Positions 44,580 through 57,062 are shown, counted from the stretch's first letter. The stretch: DNA of 64,000 nucleotides from Aspidapion aeneum (GCA_963576565.1 OY755038.1:65593908-65657907), one strand, 5' to 3'. Translations and numbers: made by a program. Notes: a model not told the origin generated them from the sequence alone.

Positions 44580-45452
44580 TTTTATTGACTTCCAGAGAGT
44601 AGTAATGCAGGTACGAAATTTCAAAAACGTCGAAATTGTCACTCATTCACTCATGTATAGATCATCAAAATTCTACTGTACTTTCAGACATGCTAAAAAG
44701 CTGAAATTTAGCAGACTGATAGAAATTGGGACCAAACCCTTGGAAAAAATCAAAAAACACCAAAATTTTAATTTACGTCCTCCCCTATAAATATAAATTT
44801 ATGTAAAAGTAACATTGTCCACTTTCAGAAACACTAGAGAGCTGAGCCTTGGAAGGCCGATAGGAACTATAATAAAACTAATTTAAAAATAGTAAAAAAT
44901 CTCAAAATTTTAATTTACTTCGCTCCCCTATAAATGTAAAGTTATGCTGAGCTTTTGAGGGCTGATAGGAACTATGATAAAACCACGAGAAAAAATTAAA
45001 AAACCTCCAAGTTTTAAATAAGTTTTGAACAATATTCCGCATATTTTACTATTTCAAAACTTAACTATTATCCAAGTCCTTAAAAAAACCGGTAAAATCA
45101 TAACAAAAACATTTCATGTAAAAAAAGCCAAGTACGCGAAAATGATATTCCGTAAAAATTGAAATAACAGTAAAGCAAAGTTCTCCAATACAAATTGTAA
45201 AATGAAAATGTTTTTCTAAACTTGGCTATTACGGCTGCAAATGACTTTTAGGCACAATGCTAAATTGAACATAAAGAAGTTTGGCTGTAATAGCAAAGCT
45301 AAAAAAAACATTTGCAAACTAGTTCTTACTAGTTTAGAAATGTTTTTTTTTTAAATTTGTATTGGAGAACTTGGCTTTACTTTTCTCTCAGTTCTTTTTA
45401 CGGAACATCAATTTCGCGTCCTTGGCTTTTTTTTTAAATGAAATGATTTTGT
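44580..45452 (+). repeat. Repeat D, copy 1 (tandem units plus terminal palindrome)
   Basis: Shares with 62015-63360: CGAAATTGxCACTCA...CTCATGTATAGATCATCAAA, then about two to three units of a roughly 142-base repeat (CCCCTATAAATxTAAA ... GTAACATTG ... CTAGAGAGCTGAGC), then a palindromic tail. No ORF. Class unknown. Confidence 0.85.
45106..45452. repeat. Palindromic tail of repeat D, copy 1
   Basis: AACATTTCATGTAAAAAAAG ... CCAAGTACGCG ... TTCTCCAATACAAATT is inverted as AATTTGTATTGGAGAA ... CGCGTCCTTGGC ... AAATGAAATG. The inner part (AAACTTGGCTATTACGGC / GTTTGGCTGTAATAGC) is also inverted. Same fold at 63018-63358. Confidence 0.85.
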
Positions 45453-46637
45453 TATAATAATTTTATCTATTTCTATTACTAATTTCTTTTACTGCATCGG
45501 GTGATCTAAGAGTAATTTGCATTCTTTCATCTGCAACATTGCTGTAAGTAGTTTTCTGTCACAAGTATATACTATTTTAAGCTCCGTCATCGGCATGAAA
45601 ATATTGATGATTCGATAGAAACGTGCTTAATACCCCGATCATGTGGGGCTCTCGATTTCGGAATAGCTATTACGACTTAGCTTCTAAAATAACTTTGCAT
45701 TTGCTATTGTCAAAGAAGTTAAGTTAAACTAGAGCCACCCAAAATCAGTGCAGTGGCGGATCCATGTAGCAAATAACAAAACAAAATTTTATTTGCCGTT
45801 TTTAGTAAATCTAATATCTGAAGTTTAGCAATGGGTACCTACAAACAAATTGCGCCGCTGGAGATTTTTTTTTGAAAATTAAAAAAAATATATCTAATTG
45901 CAATTTTTTCATTAAAACTAAAAAAAAAGCTTTATGTAAGGGGGATGTATCCACATTTGCTCATAGTATAGTACAATAATTCTCGCTCGAAAAGTAGTTG
46001 ATTTTCCGGTTTTAACGGGAAATCGGAAATTTCGGTTAAACCGGTGTATTCGTGTATGGTGTCAATCGATAAATAATTAAAAATAAGGATAGGGACATGT
46101 AAGCCGTTTTTCCATATACTTGTAACCGTTTTCGAAATTCCGCCTCGAAATTGGAAATTGTCGTTTTTGAACTTTCAATATTTCAAAAATGTTTAGACTT
46201 AGGTATAGAACATTGTACAAGAATTATGTCTTGAATTTTCCAAAACATAAATATTTTATTGAATTCGATGTTCCACACTGTATATAGCTTTTGAAAAAAT
46301 CGGTCATAGTTATGTCCAAGAAGATGTGACGTTACGGTACACCATATATAACAAACTTTCTATTATTCCATAATATTCTTTATTTTTTTGTGTATTTAAT
46401 TTAAAAAGTAAAATAAATAAGTATTGTTAGGTCAGTTTTACGTGCTTATCACACGTGCCGGAACGTGCAAGACTTTTATGACAAAAATATATGTTGCAGC
46501 TTTACAAAGTTGGAAGGATATGTAATTTTTATTTGTCCTCAATATACCTAGGTTCAAAATGTTAACATAAAAATTGTATTTTTTTTTTATAATATTTACT
46601 GTGAGCTAAAAATAGGCTACAGCACTGCGTAAATGGT
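45453..46637. other. No gene recognised
   Basis: AT-rich. GATTTTCCGGTTTTAACGGG/AAATCGG near 46000 and CCACACTGTATATAG near 46270 hint at decayed MITE ends only. Confidence 0.35.
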
Positions 46638-47190
46638 TATAGTCCACAGTACATCGTTCTATTTTTTAAGTGATGAGTAACAGGTTGAATTTTTGTTCAT
46701 AGCTTTATTTCGTTGAGAAGACCACCTTTGCCTCTGCAAAAAAGAAAAGAATGCGCGTGTACAGAAATCTTTCAAGCTTCTGGCTGACTAAACGAAGCAT
46801 GCAGTTTTGGCAACAATGTTCCCATTTACACAATAACACATTTTTAAGCTACAGAAAAAAAAAATCCAATCTAATTATTTATATTTTTCTTCATCCCGTA
46901 ATTTATGAGATAAGAAAAGTAACACTAAGGAATTAGTAACCGGCAAATTTTTTTCTGTTGCTAAATAAATATGTTTAAAAGTAAATGGCAACATTGTCCC
47001 TAAATGCCCATGCTTGGTTTAATCAGTCCGAAGGTCGCCATATTTCTGTGCCCGCGCACTCTGTTAGGAATGACTTTTAAGGATTTTTGCAGAGGAAAAA
47101 AGCGTTTCGTTTCGGCAAAATAAAGCTATGACCAAAAATTAAGCCTGCAGCTTATCCCTTAAAAAATAGACCGATGTACTGTAGACTATT
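46638..47190. mobile_element. TIR element, about 550 bp, with roughly 130-bp arms
   Basis: The left end TATAGTCCACAGTACATCGT ... CTATTTTTTAAG ... CATAGCTTTATTTCG ... CTCTGCAAAAAAG is inverted at the right (47040-47190). No ORF; the frame at 46751-46936 is a by-product. Confidence 0.75.
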
Positions 47191-47448
47191 ATAGTCAGGA
47201 ATCTGACTGCTACGGTCTCGATACTTTATTATATTTAACAGACTGATTTACCTTACGTATATGTTTTGTTACCAGAGAAGGCTGTCAAAAAAGTTGGATC
47301 AAACCTTAAAATCAATGGACCGTAACGCAATAGATCACTAGACTATTTTTTATAAGTGATAATTATTATACTTAGGTTACAAGACATGGCAAAATCGACG
47401 TCAGATTTATTGATGACATTTATAAATGTAGAATGAAACCCCTTAAAA

Positions 47449-48655
47449 TTAAAACAAGTTTTCATAGCTAATCGGGCAAATAAGAAGTTTTTATCATCAT
47501 CATTTTATCATTATGGGGGTCCAAGATCTAATGGACACCTAATAAGTTATGGGACTTCTCGGAACAATGCTTGGCCAATGACCCTTGCGAAGTTAATCAG
47601 ACCGTTTTGTCTCTGAAGCGCAGGCGAGTATTTAACTGCTCTTTATATCGATCAATGAAAAGATCGATTGAAAAGAAAAAAATCCATCGACAGCACTTTT
47701 GTTTTTCATGTCAGATCAACGCTGGTTAGCGTTTTTACCCACCTTTAAGTAGTGAGCGTAAATAAGCGGAACTTTAGGCCAAATAAATACTATCAAACGT
47801 AAATTTTAGAACCCGTAAATTTAAAAATCACCCAAGTATTTGTAGCTAATCGGGCCAAAAAGAAGTTTTTGTTCCTCTCATATTTTTCTGTGGGTAGCTT
47901 ATATTACGTGGTGTCAGTTCTTCTATATCCTTGTCGATTTCCTCCATTGCAGCTTTACCGAATCGCGAAATTTTTGAGAAATAAAATCCGGGACAAAATC
48001 GCACAAAACGAATTTTTTTTTGTCTAAATGCTAAACTTTCATGAAAACGACAATAGCAACCATATACCGCATGACAGCATAGATCCCAAGCCTTCGCCAC
48101 TTGACTTTTACCTACCTATCCAATTATTCTTTTGAAATTCTTGGGTCACCTAAACAGTTATGCTTTGAATGATTTTAAAATTCGATTTATGAAATTCTCC
48201 AATAAAATACAACTTTTGCATTAAAAATGCATTTTTAACTAAAAAAAAAGCACTTGTGCGCTGTTTTTTTTTTTTCAACTTAAAATGCATTCGACCAAGT
48301 TTTCCAAAAATTACCGATATTTTTTTTTGTTTTATTGCTACGATAATACCACCAAAATTTAGCAACAAGCGAAGCTACTTTGAAGAGTAAAATGAAAGAA
48401 ATGGATCCATGTAGATCTCCTCACGGGGGTCTAAGATCTAATGAACATCGCAAGAGTGTCACATTGACCAAGGAGTGTTTTGAGGAGTCCCATAAGGACG
48501 AATCAGTTAACTGTCAACACTTATTAGGTGTCCCTTAGATCTGGGACCCCCATAAGAATAAGCTTTCGAGCTACCCACGGAAAAATATAATATAAACTAC
48601 TTTTTTGACCGATTAGCCACGAAAACTTGTTTGATTTTAAAATTAACGGGTACTA
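47449..48655. repeat. 509-bp repeat family, older copy with inverted right end
   Basis: 47449-47900 follows the unit seen at 41378 (GCTAATCGGGCAAA, GGTCCAAGATCTAATGGACA, ATATCGATCAATGAAAAGAT) and begins a second unit at about 47830. The right part at 48420-48655 is inverted (CTGTCAACACTTATTAGGTG, AGCTACCCACGGAAAAATA, GATTAGCCACGAAAACTTG). Between them, 47900-48400 is unrelated AT-rich DNA. Confidence 0.75.
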
Positions 48656-50817
48656 AAATTTACACATTTCTGTGATGTCACACTACTTATCATCAATTAT
48701 TTATACTCTACTGATTCCCTAATTAATCTTGTGTATAATCCTTACTACATACAATAAATATAGTAGCTTAGGTATCGGGGGATATATTAATTTAATATTG
48801 AATCCGACGGTTACGTTTCAATTACTAAAGTTAAAGGATTTTTTCTAAATCATCAGAATCTGATACCAAAAATGGCGTTTTTAAAATAATTGCATTTTGG
48901 AATCCTGAATAAAAAACAATTAAAGGAATGAAACAAAAATAACAGAAAGGAAGGTTCTTAAATATTAACTCACTTAATTAAGGACCACGCACTTCTAATA
49001 ATGTGATTTTAATCAAATTTGGCATACAGGTTCGTGCCGAAAATGCAGTGAACATTTTAGCACCCCAGGCCTCGCCATAAGGCCATTAGGAAAAAAAAAT
49101 CACATTGACTATAGTTATGTGATTGTAATGAAATTTGGTGTACAAGTTTGCGTGGGAAATGTAACTTTTCTTCCTAGTTTGGCAAATCGCATACCGTTGG
49201 ATCCCGGCTTAAGAATTGGACTAAAAGTAACACAAAACCTAACCAGCAATATTGTTTAAATATTGCGCTATATTGTTTCAATATTAAAAGCCTTTGAAAA
49301 TTTTGTGGCTTGGTAGCCCTAACAAAATTACTCGCTGGCGCAGTGGTATTTTTGCATGAATTTATAAAATGCATCTTAAAGGTTATTTTCGAAAATGTAG
49401 GTATTTAATAACAGATTTTTCTTAAACTAAATGAACACTTATCACCTTCCCGAGAAGGTGGAAAAAATATAAAACCTTTTAAATTCCAGTGCCTTATTTT
49501 TCGCCTGATTCTCGGAACTTCTAAATCGAAAATTGATTAAAATTACGGCCTTTGATCGATGAAATTATAGAGTTAACTTTGTTCTCTCTCTTCGTTCGTT
49601 AAAAAATTCAATCATAGCCGCCTTATTCTAGCTCGTTAATAGCCTCAAGCGTGCCTCTATTTTAATAAAATTGAAAAACAATTTGGGTTAGTAGAGGTGC
49701 GAAATGCGGGTGGTATTAATAAGAAAATTAAATTATTTCCGAGACTTGGGTAGGTTTTAACCACGGATCACCTAACAAACACATCGGAATTTTGAAGAAT
49801 TTAATTAAAAGAATGAAAATTTTTTTCAAGTCAATTTAAAATAGCGCCTAAATGGCGACTTTATTGCTACTTTGTTATTTGTGCAGATGTTAAAATGTTT
49901 AAAATTATAGATTAAGATTTTACAAAAAGCATCAAGAGTAGTGTAGTCTGTAATTATCAATAATTAGCCATCAAATGCTTATAAACTGCTAACTCCAGAT
50001 TATCAGTAACGGAGTTATAATTTTATTAGTTAGGAGAATTTTTAAGAAAATACAATACTTGCTGATATCTTGACAATAAATTTTTACGAAAAAACATGAA
50101 GGGTGTACAGTTCGGAAGACGTCCAAAATACCAATATACATTTTATCGATAATCAAAATCTTTAATAATTTTTCAAAATTTCAATATGTTAATTCAAAAA
50201 AATTTTAATATATATAAAATTAAAATCTCCAATAATCAAGATATCGAGAGCCAAAATATCGAAATTAAAAAATACTGAAGATACCAATTATGGAAAAAAA
50301 TTTCTAATTTTGATCCTAAACCATTACCTAACCAAAACACCAAAACACACCTGACTCCCCAATCTAACTAACCTAACCAAACTAAATAAATAACATTATT
50401 TAACGTAAAAATGGAAAAGCTAAGAAACCTCTCTATATTCTTTCACTCAATTTTATTGTTTTGGACATGTTTGGAGTTATTATTGTCAGCCAAAGCAAAT
50501 TAAACAAAGAATTTAATAAAACCAAACCCAGTTGTAAGTTTTTTTAAACTCATATACTGTACTTTCTATAACACTGGTCAACACTCACACATTTAGTGCA
50601 GGGTATTTTATTGGTGTTTTTAGCTCATTTTAATACGGGGAATTAAGAACTAGTATTAGTGTCTAGCATCCTATTACATAGTTTTTACACACACTATGAT
50701 TATTTTTTAGGCAGCCACTGAGAATGATGTGGGGCTGTCCGAATTCCTACTTCCTGCCGAGAGTCTAAAGACTTAGTACTTGGCAATTTTGAGATAGTCT
50801 ATCTATCTTAGCCTTCT
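48656..50817. other. No gene recognised
   Basis: About 2.2 kb of AT-rich DNA without reading frames, repeats or TIRs that I can see. Near 50800 a short TCTATCTATCT run marks the 3' tail of the RTE LINE that follows on the minus strand. Confidence 0.4.
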
Positions 50818-50943
50818 TCGATCCACTTTGGACATAGGACTCCTCCAGTATCTTCCACTGTTCTCTGTCTTACGCTATGTTCATCCAACTAGTTCCAGCA
50901 TTTTTCTTCAGATCATACATCCATCTCAATTGGGGTCTTCTCC
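50818..50943 (-). pseudogene. C-terminal end of an RTE-type LINE ORF (downstream half of a split gene)
   Basis: On the minus strand: GRRPQLRWMYDLKKNAG, then WMNIA, a stop, DREQWKILEESYVQSG. This is the usual ending of RTE/CR1-B-like LINE ORFs in insects (RWxDDIRK...W...A.DRxxWKxLEEAYV). It is the continuation of the fragment at 55069-57062, cut off by the 4.1-kb element between them. Confidence 0.8.
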
Positions 50944-50978
50944 CAAGGACTGTACACAGAGAATAGGATGGTCCACTT

Positions 50979-53192
50979 CGCGAAATCTGTCAGACGGTTT
51001 TTAATACGTCTCAAAATACTGAACGACATAACCTCACTTTTTCGTAAAATATAAACAAAAACTAATTTTAAAACGTTTTTTTTTAAACCATGTCTCGCTG
51101 TAATGTAGAAGGATAATAAGAATATACAATTTTATGTAAAAATATCATAGGTGTATCTTCTTCAGAAAATAGTTTACAGAACCCCTCAATCATCAATAAA
51201 ATCAAATAAATTTTTTCATTGTCATTCATCAGCATTTTCTTAAAAAAACATGTTAATATTTGGAATATCATCTAGAATATTTTGTGAATAGTATTTTACT
51301 CCCCATTACCTATGCCTAGAATGAGGGGTGATTAGCTGCCCATAGTAGATAATTAGTACAAAATTCATTTACAGGACTGTGCAGGACACTATATTGCCCG
51401 GCTTAAGCTATAATGCTTTTATCCAACATTTGGACAATTTTGATGCTGTCTTAATCACTACATTATTCTGCTTATCAATTTCTATTAGCAAATCTTCTTA
51501 AGCTTTTATGGTTTTTAAGAAGCAAATAACTTACCATTATCAGAAAGTAGCATTTGTATATTCTTTTTCAGGTTTTTTTTTTATCAAAACTAGGAAAATT
51601 TTATAGGTAGATAGCGGCATTCTAGCTTAAGCAGTATACATGCACCCTGCAATCCACTACAGGACCAAAAATTTATTGCTAATTCCTGTAGAACAATGCA
51701 TACATTTCATTCCACTTATCACCTAGTAGTACCACCTAGAGTGAGGGGCTTATCAATATGTAAGGACCTATACAATATCTCGACACTTTTAATGACCACT
51801 CAGGACTGATAAGAATCAGGACCTGGCACAACCTTTAAGGACTAACAGGGTCAACGAAAATATGGTTTATTAAGTCCCTGTACAAAGTTTTTGCTATTGA
51901 TCAGCAACAAACCCAGAGGTATTTTTTGCACTTAAGAAATATTCACTTTTTGTCAGTAGCGGCTTGTGGTAGAACATGGCACATCAGTTGAATAGAAAAA
52001 ACCAAGGACCATAAACTGACCGTCTTTGGTAAAAACAAGATATTGTTGGCAAAAATGTTCAGTTATCATGGCATTTGTACAGTATGAAACCTCATTCCAC
52101 ATGACATGATAAATTAAATGTTTTCTCAATACATTATACAGTTTTTTCTTTTAACTGATGTAGAGTGTTCTACAACATTGCTATGTTTAAAAGGAAATAA
52201 CATGTGTACCTACTGAGGTGTGTATATTGCTCAACTTTACCTAACTAGCAGCAGTACTAGTTTTTGTCCCTTATTATTTTAGTAATTAAAATCTCACTTT
52301 TTGTCCTGTTGAAGCAATTTGTAGTTATCAGTATTTTAACTTATTGCTTCATCTAAATGTTGCCTATAGGTTTGATTTTATGAGGTATATGTTAGTGCCC
52401 CCAAAAATATCATCTCAGGATACGTGTTTACATATTTAAAGATAAAAAATAAAATGATTAAATAAAAGTTATTTTCCTATTTTAATTTCGACCAAATTTA
52501 TTATATTTATTGATTTATAATACTAGAAATTATCTAAGTAGATAAAGTCTTTAGGCATCTGTGTACATTTTTGGAATTTTTTTGTTATATCACTCATAAT
52601 AGCAAAAAAATAACAAACCTGTATACAATATTAAGGGGGGTTATTGATTAGAAGCAATAAGGAATTGGTTACCATAAACATCAGGATAACAAATGCTGAA
52701 TTTGATAAATGAAACCTAAGAAGAATGAACCATGGGGGCAAAAAATCTAGGACATGTAGGTATTTTACCTTTCTAAGAAATGTCCTAGTATTTTTTACCC
52801 AACTGCAAGACCTTTTTACTTCTAAGCATCATTTTGTTTTTATTAAGTGACACTAGCTTCTAAAAAATTGAAAAAAATATAATAATATACTACATTTTAA
52901 TAATATATATAAAAAATATAAAAATATCTTTAAAAAAACTGTGCTAAAGCAAAATCTCCATTGTGCAAAAACAAAAATTGATAAAATTACAAAACAAAAA
53001 CTTGGAACATTATAAATAAATTATTGGGGAGGCAAAGAAAACAACTAAATTAAACTTAGAATGGATTCTGAAACTATTAAAGACACACAATAACAGTCGC
53101 AAACCAACTGAATACTCATTTTTGTACAATAGCAGACTCCAGTACAAAAAATTCAACAATAAATCTATCAATTTGCACAAAACAAAAAAAAA
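50979..53192. other. Interior of the 4.1-kb element, no exon recognised
   Basis: AT-rich. Several CAGGACT / AGTCCTGTA phrases echo the end sequence. A short minus-strand frame at 51083-51271 is not recognisable. If transposase exons once lay here they are gone or beyond recognition. Confidence 0.4.
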
Positions 53193-54728
53193 TCAGACTT
53201 TAACTAAGTAGTTTTTTTTTGTACCAACATCAACCAGCAAATGTTCCTCGATTTCAATGCTTGTACCTGCAGTTGGGTCTTCAGGATCAACTTCTATTGG
53301 TTTCACTGATAGGTTTTGACTCGGCACAGATGTATTCCTTAGTATTGTTTTGGAAGTACATAAGCCTGTAATAAAAAAACATATATAAGGAACTTTTTTA
53401 AAACAAGGTAGTTTCTACAGTGTACATTTTGTACTCTAGTTCATATGGAATTCACAAAAAAACATGAGGTTTTAGAAATTGTCCAAGTATTATTTTGTTA
53501 TGATATTTTTGTCAAAATTACAGTAGGTGTCGCAAATTAAGTTGGCACTATTGATAACTTCACTATAATTGGAGTCAAATTAGTACACTAGCAGCATTGT
53601 TTGAGCTAATTAAGATAATCAAAACAGAAAAACAATTAAATTGCACATTTACAGAAAAAAAATTAAAAAATATGTTTAATGTCTAATTTTTGTGGTTGTG
53701 GAGGTTTCTTCATAGACAAGGCGTGATCAGCTGCCCACAGTAGGTCTACAGGACTCCATAGGACACTACAATACACTACAGGATCAAGAATTAATTAAAG
53801 TCCTGTAGGATGGTGCACAAATTTGGTTCAGCTGATCATAGATGAACACAGGCCTAAATAAATTCACATGCGGCTTAGTGTTACATTAAGTAATCTCTGG
53901 GGGGGGGGGGGGGGGTGTTACCTTTGTGTCATAGTCTTGGCCATAGGTGGTTACACTTTTGTGACATTTTTAACCTATTTCTTTATCAAAAAATCTGAAA
54001 AATGGTATGTTGTTGAGTTGTTTTTATGAGAACATGTTTTTTGTCAACGTAAGGTGTGTATGTATTCGAAAGTGGTGGCAGGCCCTACTGGACCTCCATG
54101 CACTGCGACCACATATGGATCTATTGTGCCCACGTACCTACATACTGAGTTTGACTAAAGTGGCATATTTTTTTTTCCACCCAGCACTTAAAAAACTCTG
54201 CAGATTACAACAATAAATGATTTAGGCTTAACACAACATAAGGTATACCTACACAACATATTTAATTTTTAATATATTTGTGGTTAGGAAATATGCTTGG
54301 AAATAGGCTTGGAAATAGGTTTGTTTATGTCAAAGTCACAAAAGTGTAACTGCTTATGGCAAGGACTATACACTGAATAATTTTTTTATATTTTTCTTGA
54401 AAATGCGTTACGACAGGAGAAGGGCGGCAAAAAATCCTGAATTTTAGCCTTACATAATTAATGAATGTGGCCCTAAATAGATTTTAAAAAATGTTAAAAA
54501 TGATATTTACCTAGCAATTTATCTTGAAAAGGAATTTCGAAATCTGTTCTGTAGAAATGCTTTCGTGGGATCCATCTTGTCTTTTCCACAACGCCTTGGG
54601 CACTCTTGCAAAATAGTCTTGGGAACAGTCATTGGAAGGTGGAAATTTAAAAAAACTCATAAACGTAGAACTTCTAAGTTCGAATAGTTGGATTTACATC
54701 CAGAAACCGCACAGGATGCTCCTGGGAT
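53193..54728 (-). pseudogene. Two-exon THAP-domain gene, decayed
   Basis: Exon 1 is 54728-54511, exon 2 is 53365-53193, with a 1,145-base intron. The donor CTAG|GTAAAT and acceptor TTTTTTATTACAG fit consensus, and the phase matches: one base from exon 1 plus two from exon 2 complete a Gly codon. Exon 1 starts at ATC where ATG is expected (IPGASCAVSGCKSNYSN), giving the first THAP Cys pair. The FFKFP block is one frame over and WIPRKHFYRTDFEIPFQDKLL in a third. The C-x2-H pair expected after WIPRKH is missing. Exon 2 gives LCTSKTILRNTSVPSQNLS, with SVP in the place of the AVP box that closes THAP domains, then EVDPEDPTAGTSIEIEEHLL and a stop. THAP domains bind DNA. At least two frameshifts: not functional. 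Confidence 0.65.
53931..54369. mobile_element. MITE in the THAP-gene intron
   Basis: ATAGTCTTGGCCATAGGTGG (53931) is inverted at the right (ATAGTCCTTGCCATAAGCAG, ends 54369), and the match runs through TTACACTTTTGTGAC. A run of G (about 17) sits just outside at 53899-53915. Confidence 0.65.
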
Positions 54729-55068
54729 TTTGCGATTCCGAAAATTGTTTAAAATAACGAAAATAACAATACAAAACCAAGATTCCACAAATTTTTTCCC
54801 TTAAAATAAATAAAAATGCGAAATGCACGGAAAAATTAACCTCACTTTGGATTCGCGAAAAAAATCAATAAGTTCGGTTGTCCTTTTTCATTTAATGTGA
54901 ATAGAAAAGGAAAGACCACCCTATCAAACAGATCAAGGGTCTTTTGAGAAGGATGAGTAGGTTCATAGAAGAATGGCTCAACACCTTGAGGATTTTGTGA
55001 CGTAGCGAAATTTGGAATATATGGGACTTATGGAAGTAGACCATCCTGTTCTCTGTGTACAGTCCTTG

Positions 55069-57062
55069 GTCTTCTCCTACATCTTTTATTTTCCCAAAGC
55101 TTCCAGGTTACATTACATTTGTTCCATCGACCGTCTTTTTTTCTGAATTTATGACCGGCAAATTTCCATTTTAATTTTGCTACATGTCCTCTGATATCCT
55201 TTACTTTTATTTTATTTCTTATACATTCATTTCTTTTTCTATCTGTAAGCTTTACATGCAACATTTGTCTTTTTATTGATCTGTGGGCTTTTGTTACCTT
55301 ATCCATGTTTGATTTTGTAGGTGTCCAGGTCTGGTATCCATAGGTAAGTACAGGAAGGATACATTGATTATACGCTTTCGTTCGTTTTGAGGTACTGAGG
55401 ATAGTTTTTATTTTTTAATGTGTAGCTTAATTTACCGAATGCTGGCCAGGCCGTTTTTTTTTTATTTAATAATTTGTCCCAGATATTCCTCTACTTGTTT
55501 TGTTTTTTCTTTAATTATTATTCTGATAATAATATCTCCATCTGTCTTTGTTATGATTATAGTTTTAATGTAGTTCATAATCAAGACTATATTTTTAGCT
55601 GCTTTATTCAGTTCTTCCAATATTTTTATCAGTTCTTCTACCATTTCTTCCCAATCTAAGTTTTTTAAAACATCCTCTAGGGTCTGGTTAAATAGTTTAG
55701 GGGATATTGTGTCATACTGCCTGACACCTCTTCTTATGCGGATTGGTTGGTTCCTTCGTAGATTTTTATTGATGTTGCTTCTGTATATATATTGGCTATT
55801 AAGCCGGTGTATCTGTGATCTATTTGGCTATTAATTAAAGATGCTTTTACTGTCTAGTGCGCAATGCTATCGAAAATCTTTTCAAAGTCTATAAATGCAA
55901 TATATAGTGGAATTATGTATTCGGTGGCTCGTTCTATTAAGATTTTTATCGTTAATAGGTGGTCAACTGTACTAAAATCTTTTCTAAAGCCTGCTTGTTC
56001 TTTTGATTGATATCTGTTAATATTTTGGTGAAAAGCTTATAAGTTAGATTGGGATGTGTAATAGTTCGATAGTTTTTTAGGTCTGCCCTATCGCCTTTCT
56101 TATGTAGAATATTGGCTATAGATTCTTTCCCGTTATTTGGCATTTATTTTTCTTATTTTAGTGTTTTATTCAAGAGAATATGGAGGGTATTAACTACAGA
56201 TTTATCACCATACTCGAGCATTTGTACCGTTCCTTCGTGTTTTCCAAATAATTTATTATTTATCATTTTCTTTTATACTCTCTTTATTACCACTTTCCTT
56301 ATTTCAGGTTTGTCCCTTGTTGTTTGTTCTATTTCTGTATAGAATAGTTCTGTGATATTTATTATATCATCTTTAACTCGAGTTTTTATGCCGTTTGTAT
56401 CCTTTAATCTAATTATTTTATATCTACCTAGAGTCGGCTTTAGCCATTTCATATATCTGTTATTTTGTATAATTATCACAACTTTTATTTTCTTTTATTT
56501 TCTTATAGTTCTATTTATTTCTGTATATTTTCTGTATGATCTTTTTCCTTCTTTCTTTAAGTTCCGCTTTTTTTCTTTTATTTCTTTTGATATATAATTT
56601 TCTATTTTTTTTTAAATTTTTTTGTGCAACATCTTTTCCTACTTTGGTCGTAAGTCTTGTCAACGTATCATTTATTTCATCTATATTTTCATTTTCGCAT
56701 CGTAACTTTTGGGTTAGCTATTACTTTAGCCTTTCTTTGCATATAGCTTTATTTTAAGTAAGTTTATTTATGTCAAATTGTTCATTGTTATTATTAATTT
56801 TTCTTTTCATTTCGAAATTGCTATCCTTGCAGATTTTCGTTCTGACCATAATATGATCACTGCCTGTTGTAATGCTGTTTAGGACTGTTAAATATCTAAC
56901 GATGTTCTTCTTAGTAGTCAGTATGTATTCAATTTTATTTTCGTTATTCCGTAAGGGCTGAGCCATGTCCACTTTATTTGCGGTTTCTCTCTGTAAAACG
57001 AATTCATTGCGTAAAGGTGTCTTTTCTCTAGATGATTTTGCAATATCCAAAATCCTCTATTT
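55069..57062 (-). pseudogene. RTE-type LINE ORF, endonuclease end through reverse transcriptase, decayed
   Basis: From 57062 downward on the minus strand: the end of the endonuclease (NKIEYILTTKKNIVRYLTVL ... TTGSDHIMVRTKIC at about 56850-56960), a linker (IINITELFYTEIEQ), then RT blocks in shifting frames: HKKGDRADLKNYRTI, KEQAGFRKDFSTVDHLL, PLYIAFIDFEKIFDSIAH, TGLIANIY, DTISPKLF-like, then the post-RT part MLHVKLTDRKRNECIRNKIK, LKWKFAGHKFRKKDGRWNK and CRRRP at the insertion point. Many stops and shifts; the catalytic FADD block is not visible. The N-terminal endonuclease half is missing (5' truncation near 57062). The remaining end is at 50818-50943. Confidence 0.85.

Larger units (their letters stand above)
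50944..55068 (-). mobile_element. 4,125-bp TIR transposon carrying a THAP-domain gene, inserted in the RTE LINE (P-superfamily candidate)
   Basis: 36-base TIRs with two mismatches: CAAGGACTGTACACAGAGAA at 50944 and, inverted, at 55068. Flanks are GTCTTCTCC on both sides (50935-50943 and 55069-55077), a 9-base duplication as drawn; because the TIR starts C and ends G, 7 or 8 bases is also possible. Removing the element and one duplication joins the LINE frame exactly (CRRRP to QLRWM). Inside, on the minus strand, is a decayed two-exon THAP gene (53193-54728) with an intron. THAP domain, CA...TG ends and a roughly 8-base duplication fit the P superfamily; I found no P-type catalytic exons, so the class is inference. 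Confidence 0.75.

Noticed and set aside
53899..53915. Run of about 17 G as a functional G-quadruplex
   Set aside because: A homopolymer next to a MITE end; no sign of regulation.
55028..55306. Small basic protein MDKVTKAHRSIKRQMLHVKL as a separate gene
   Set aside because: It is the post-RT part of the RTE LINE; its last residues after CRRRP are read-through into the inserted element.
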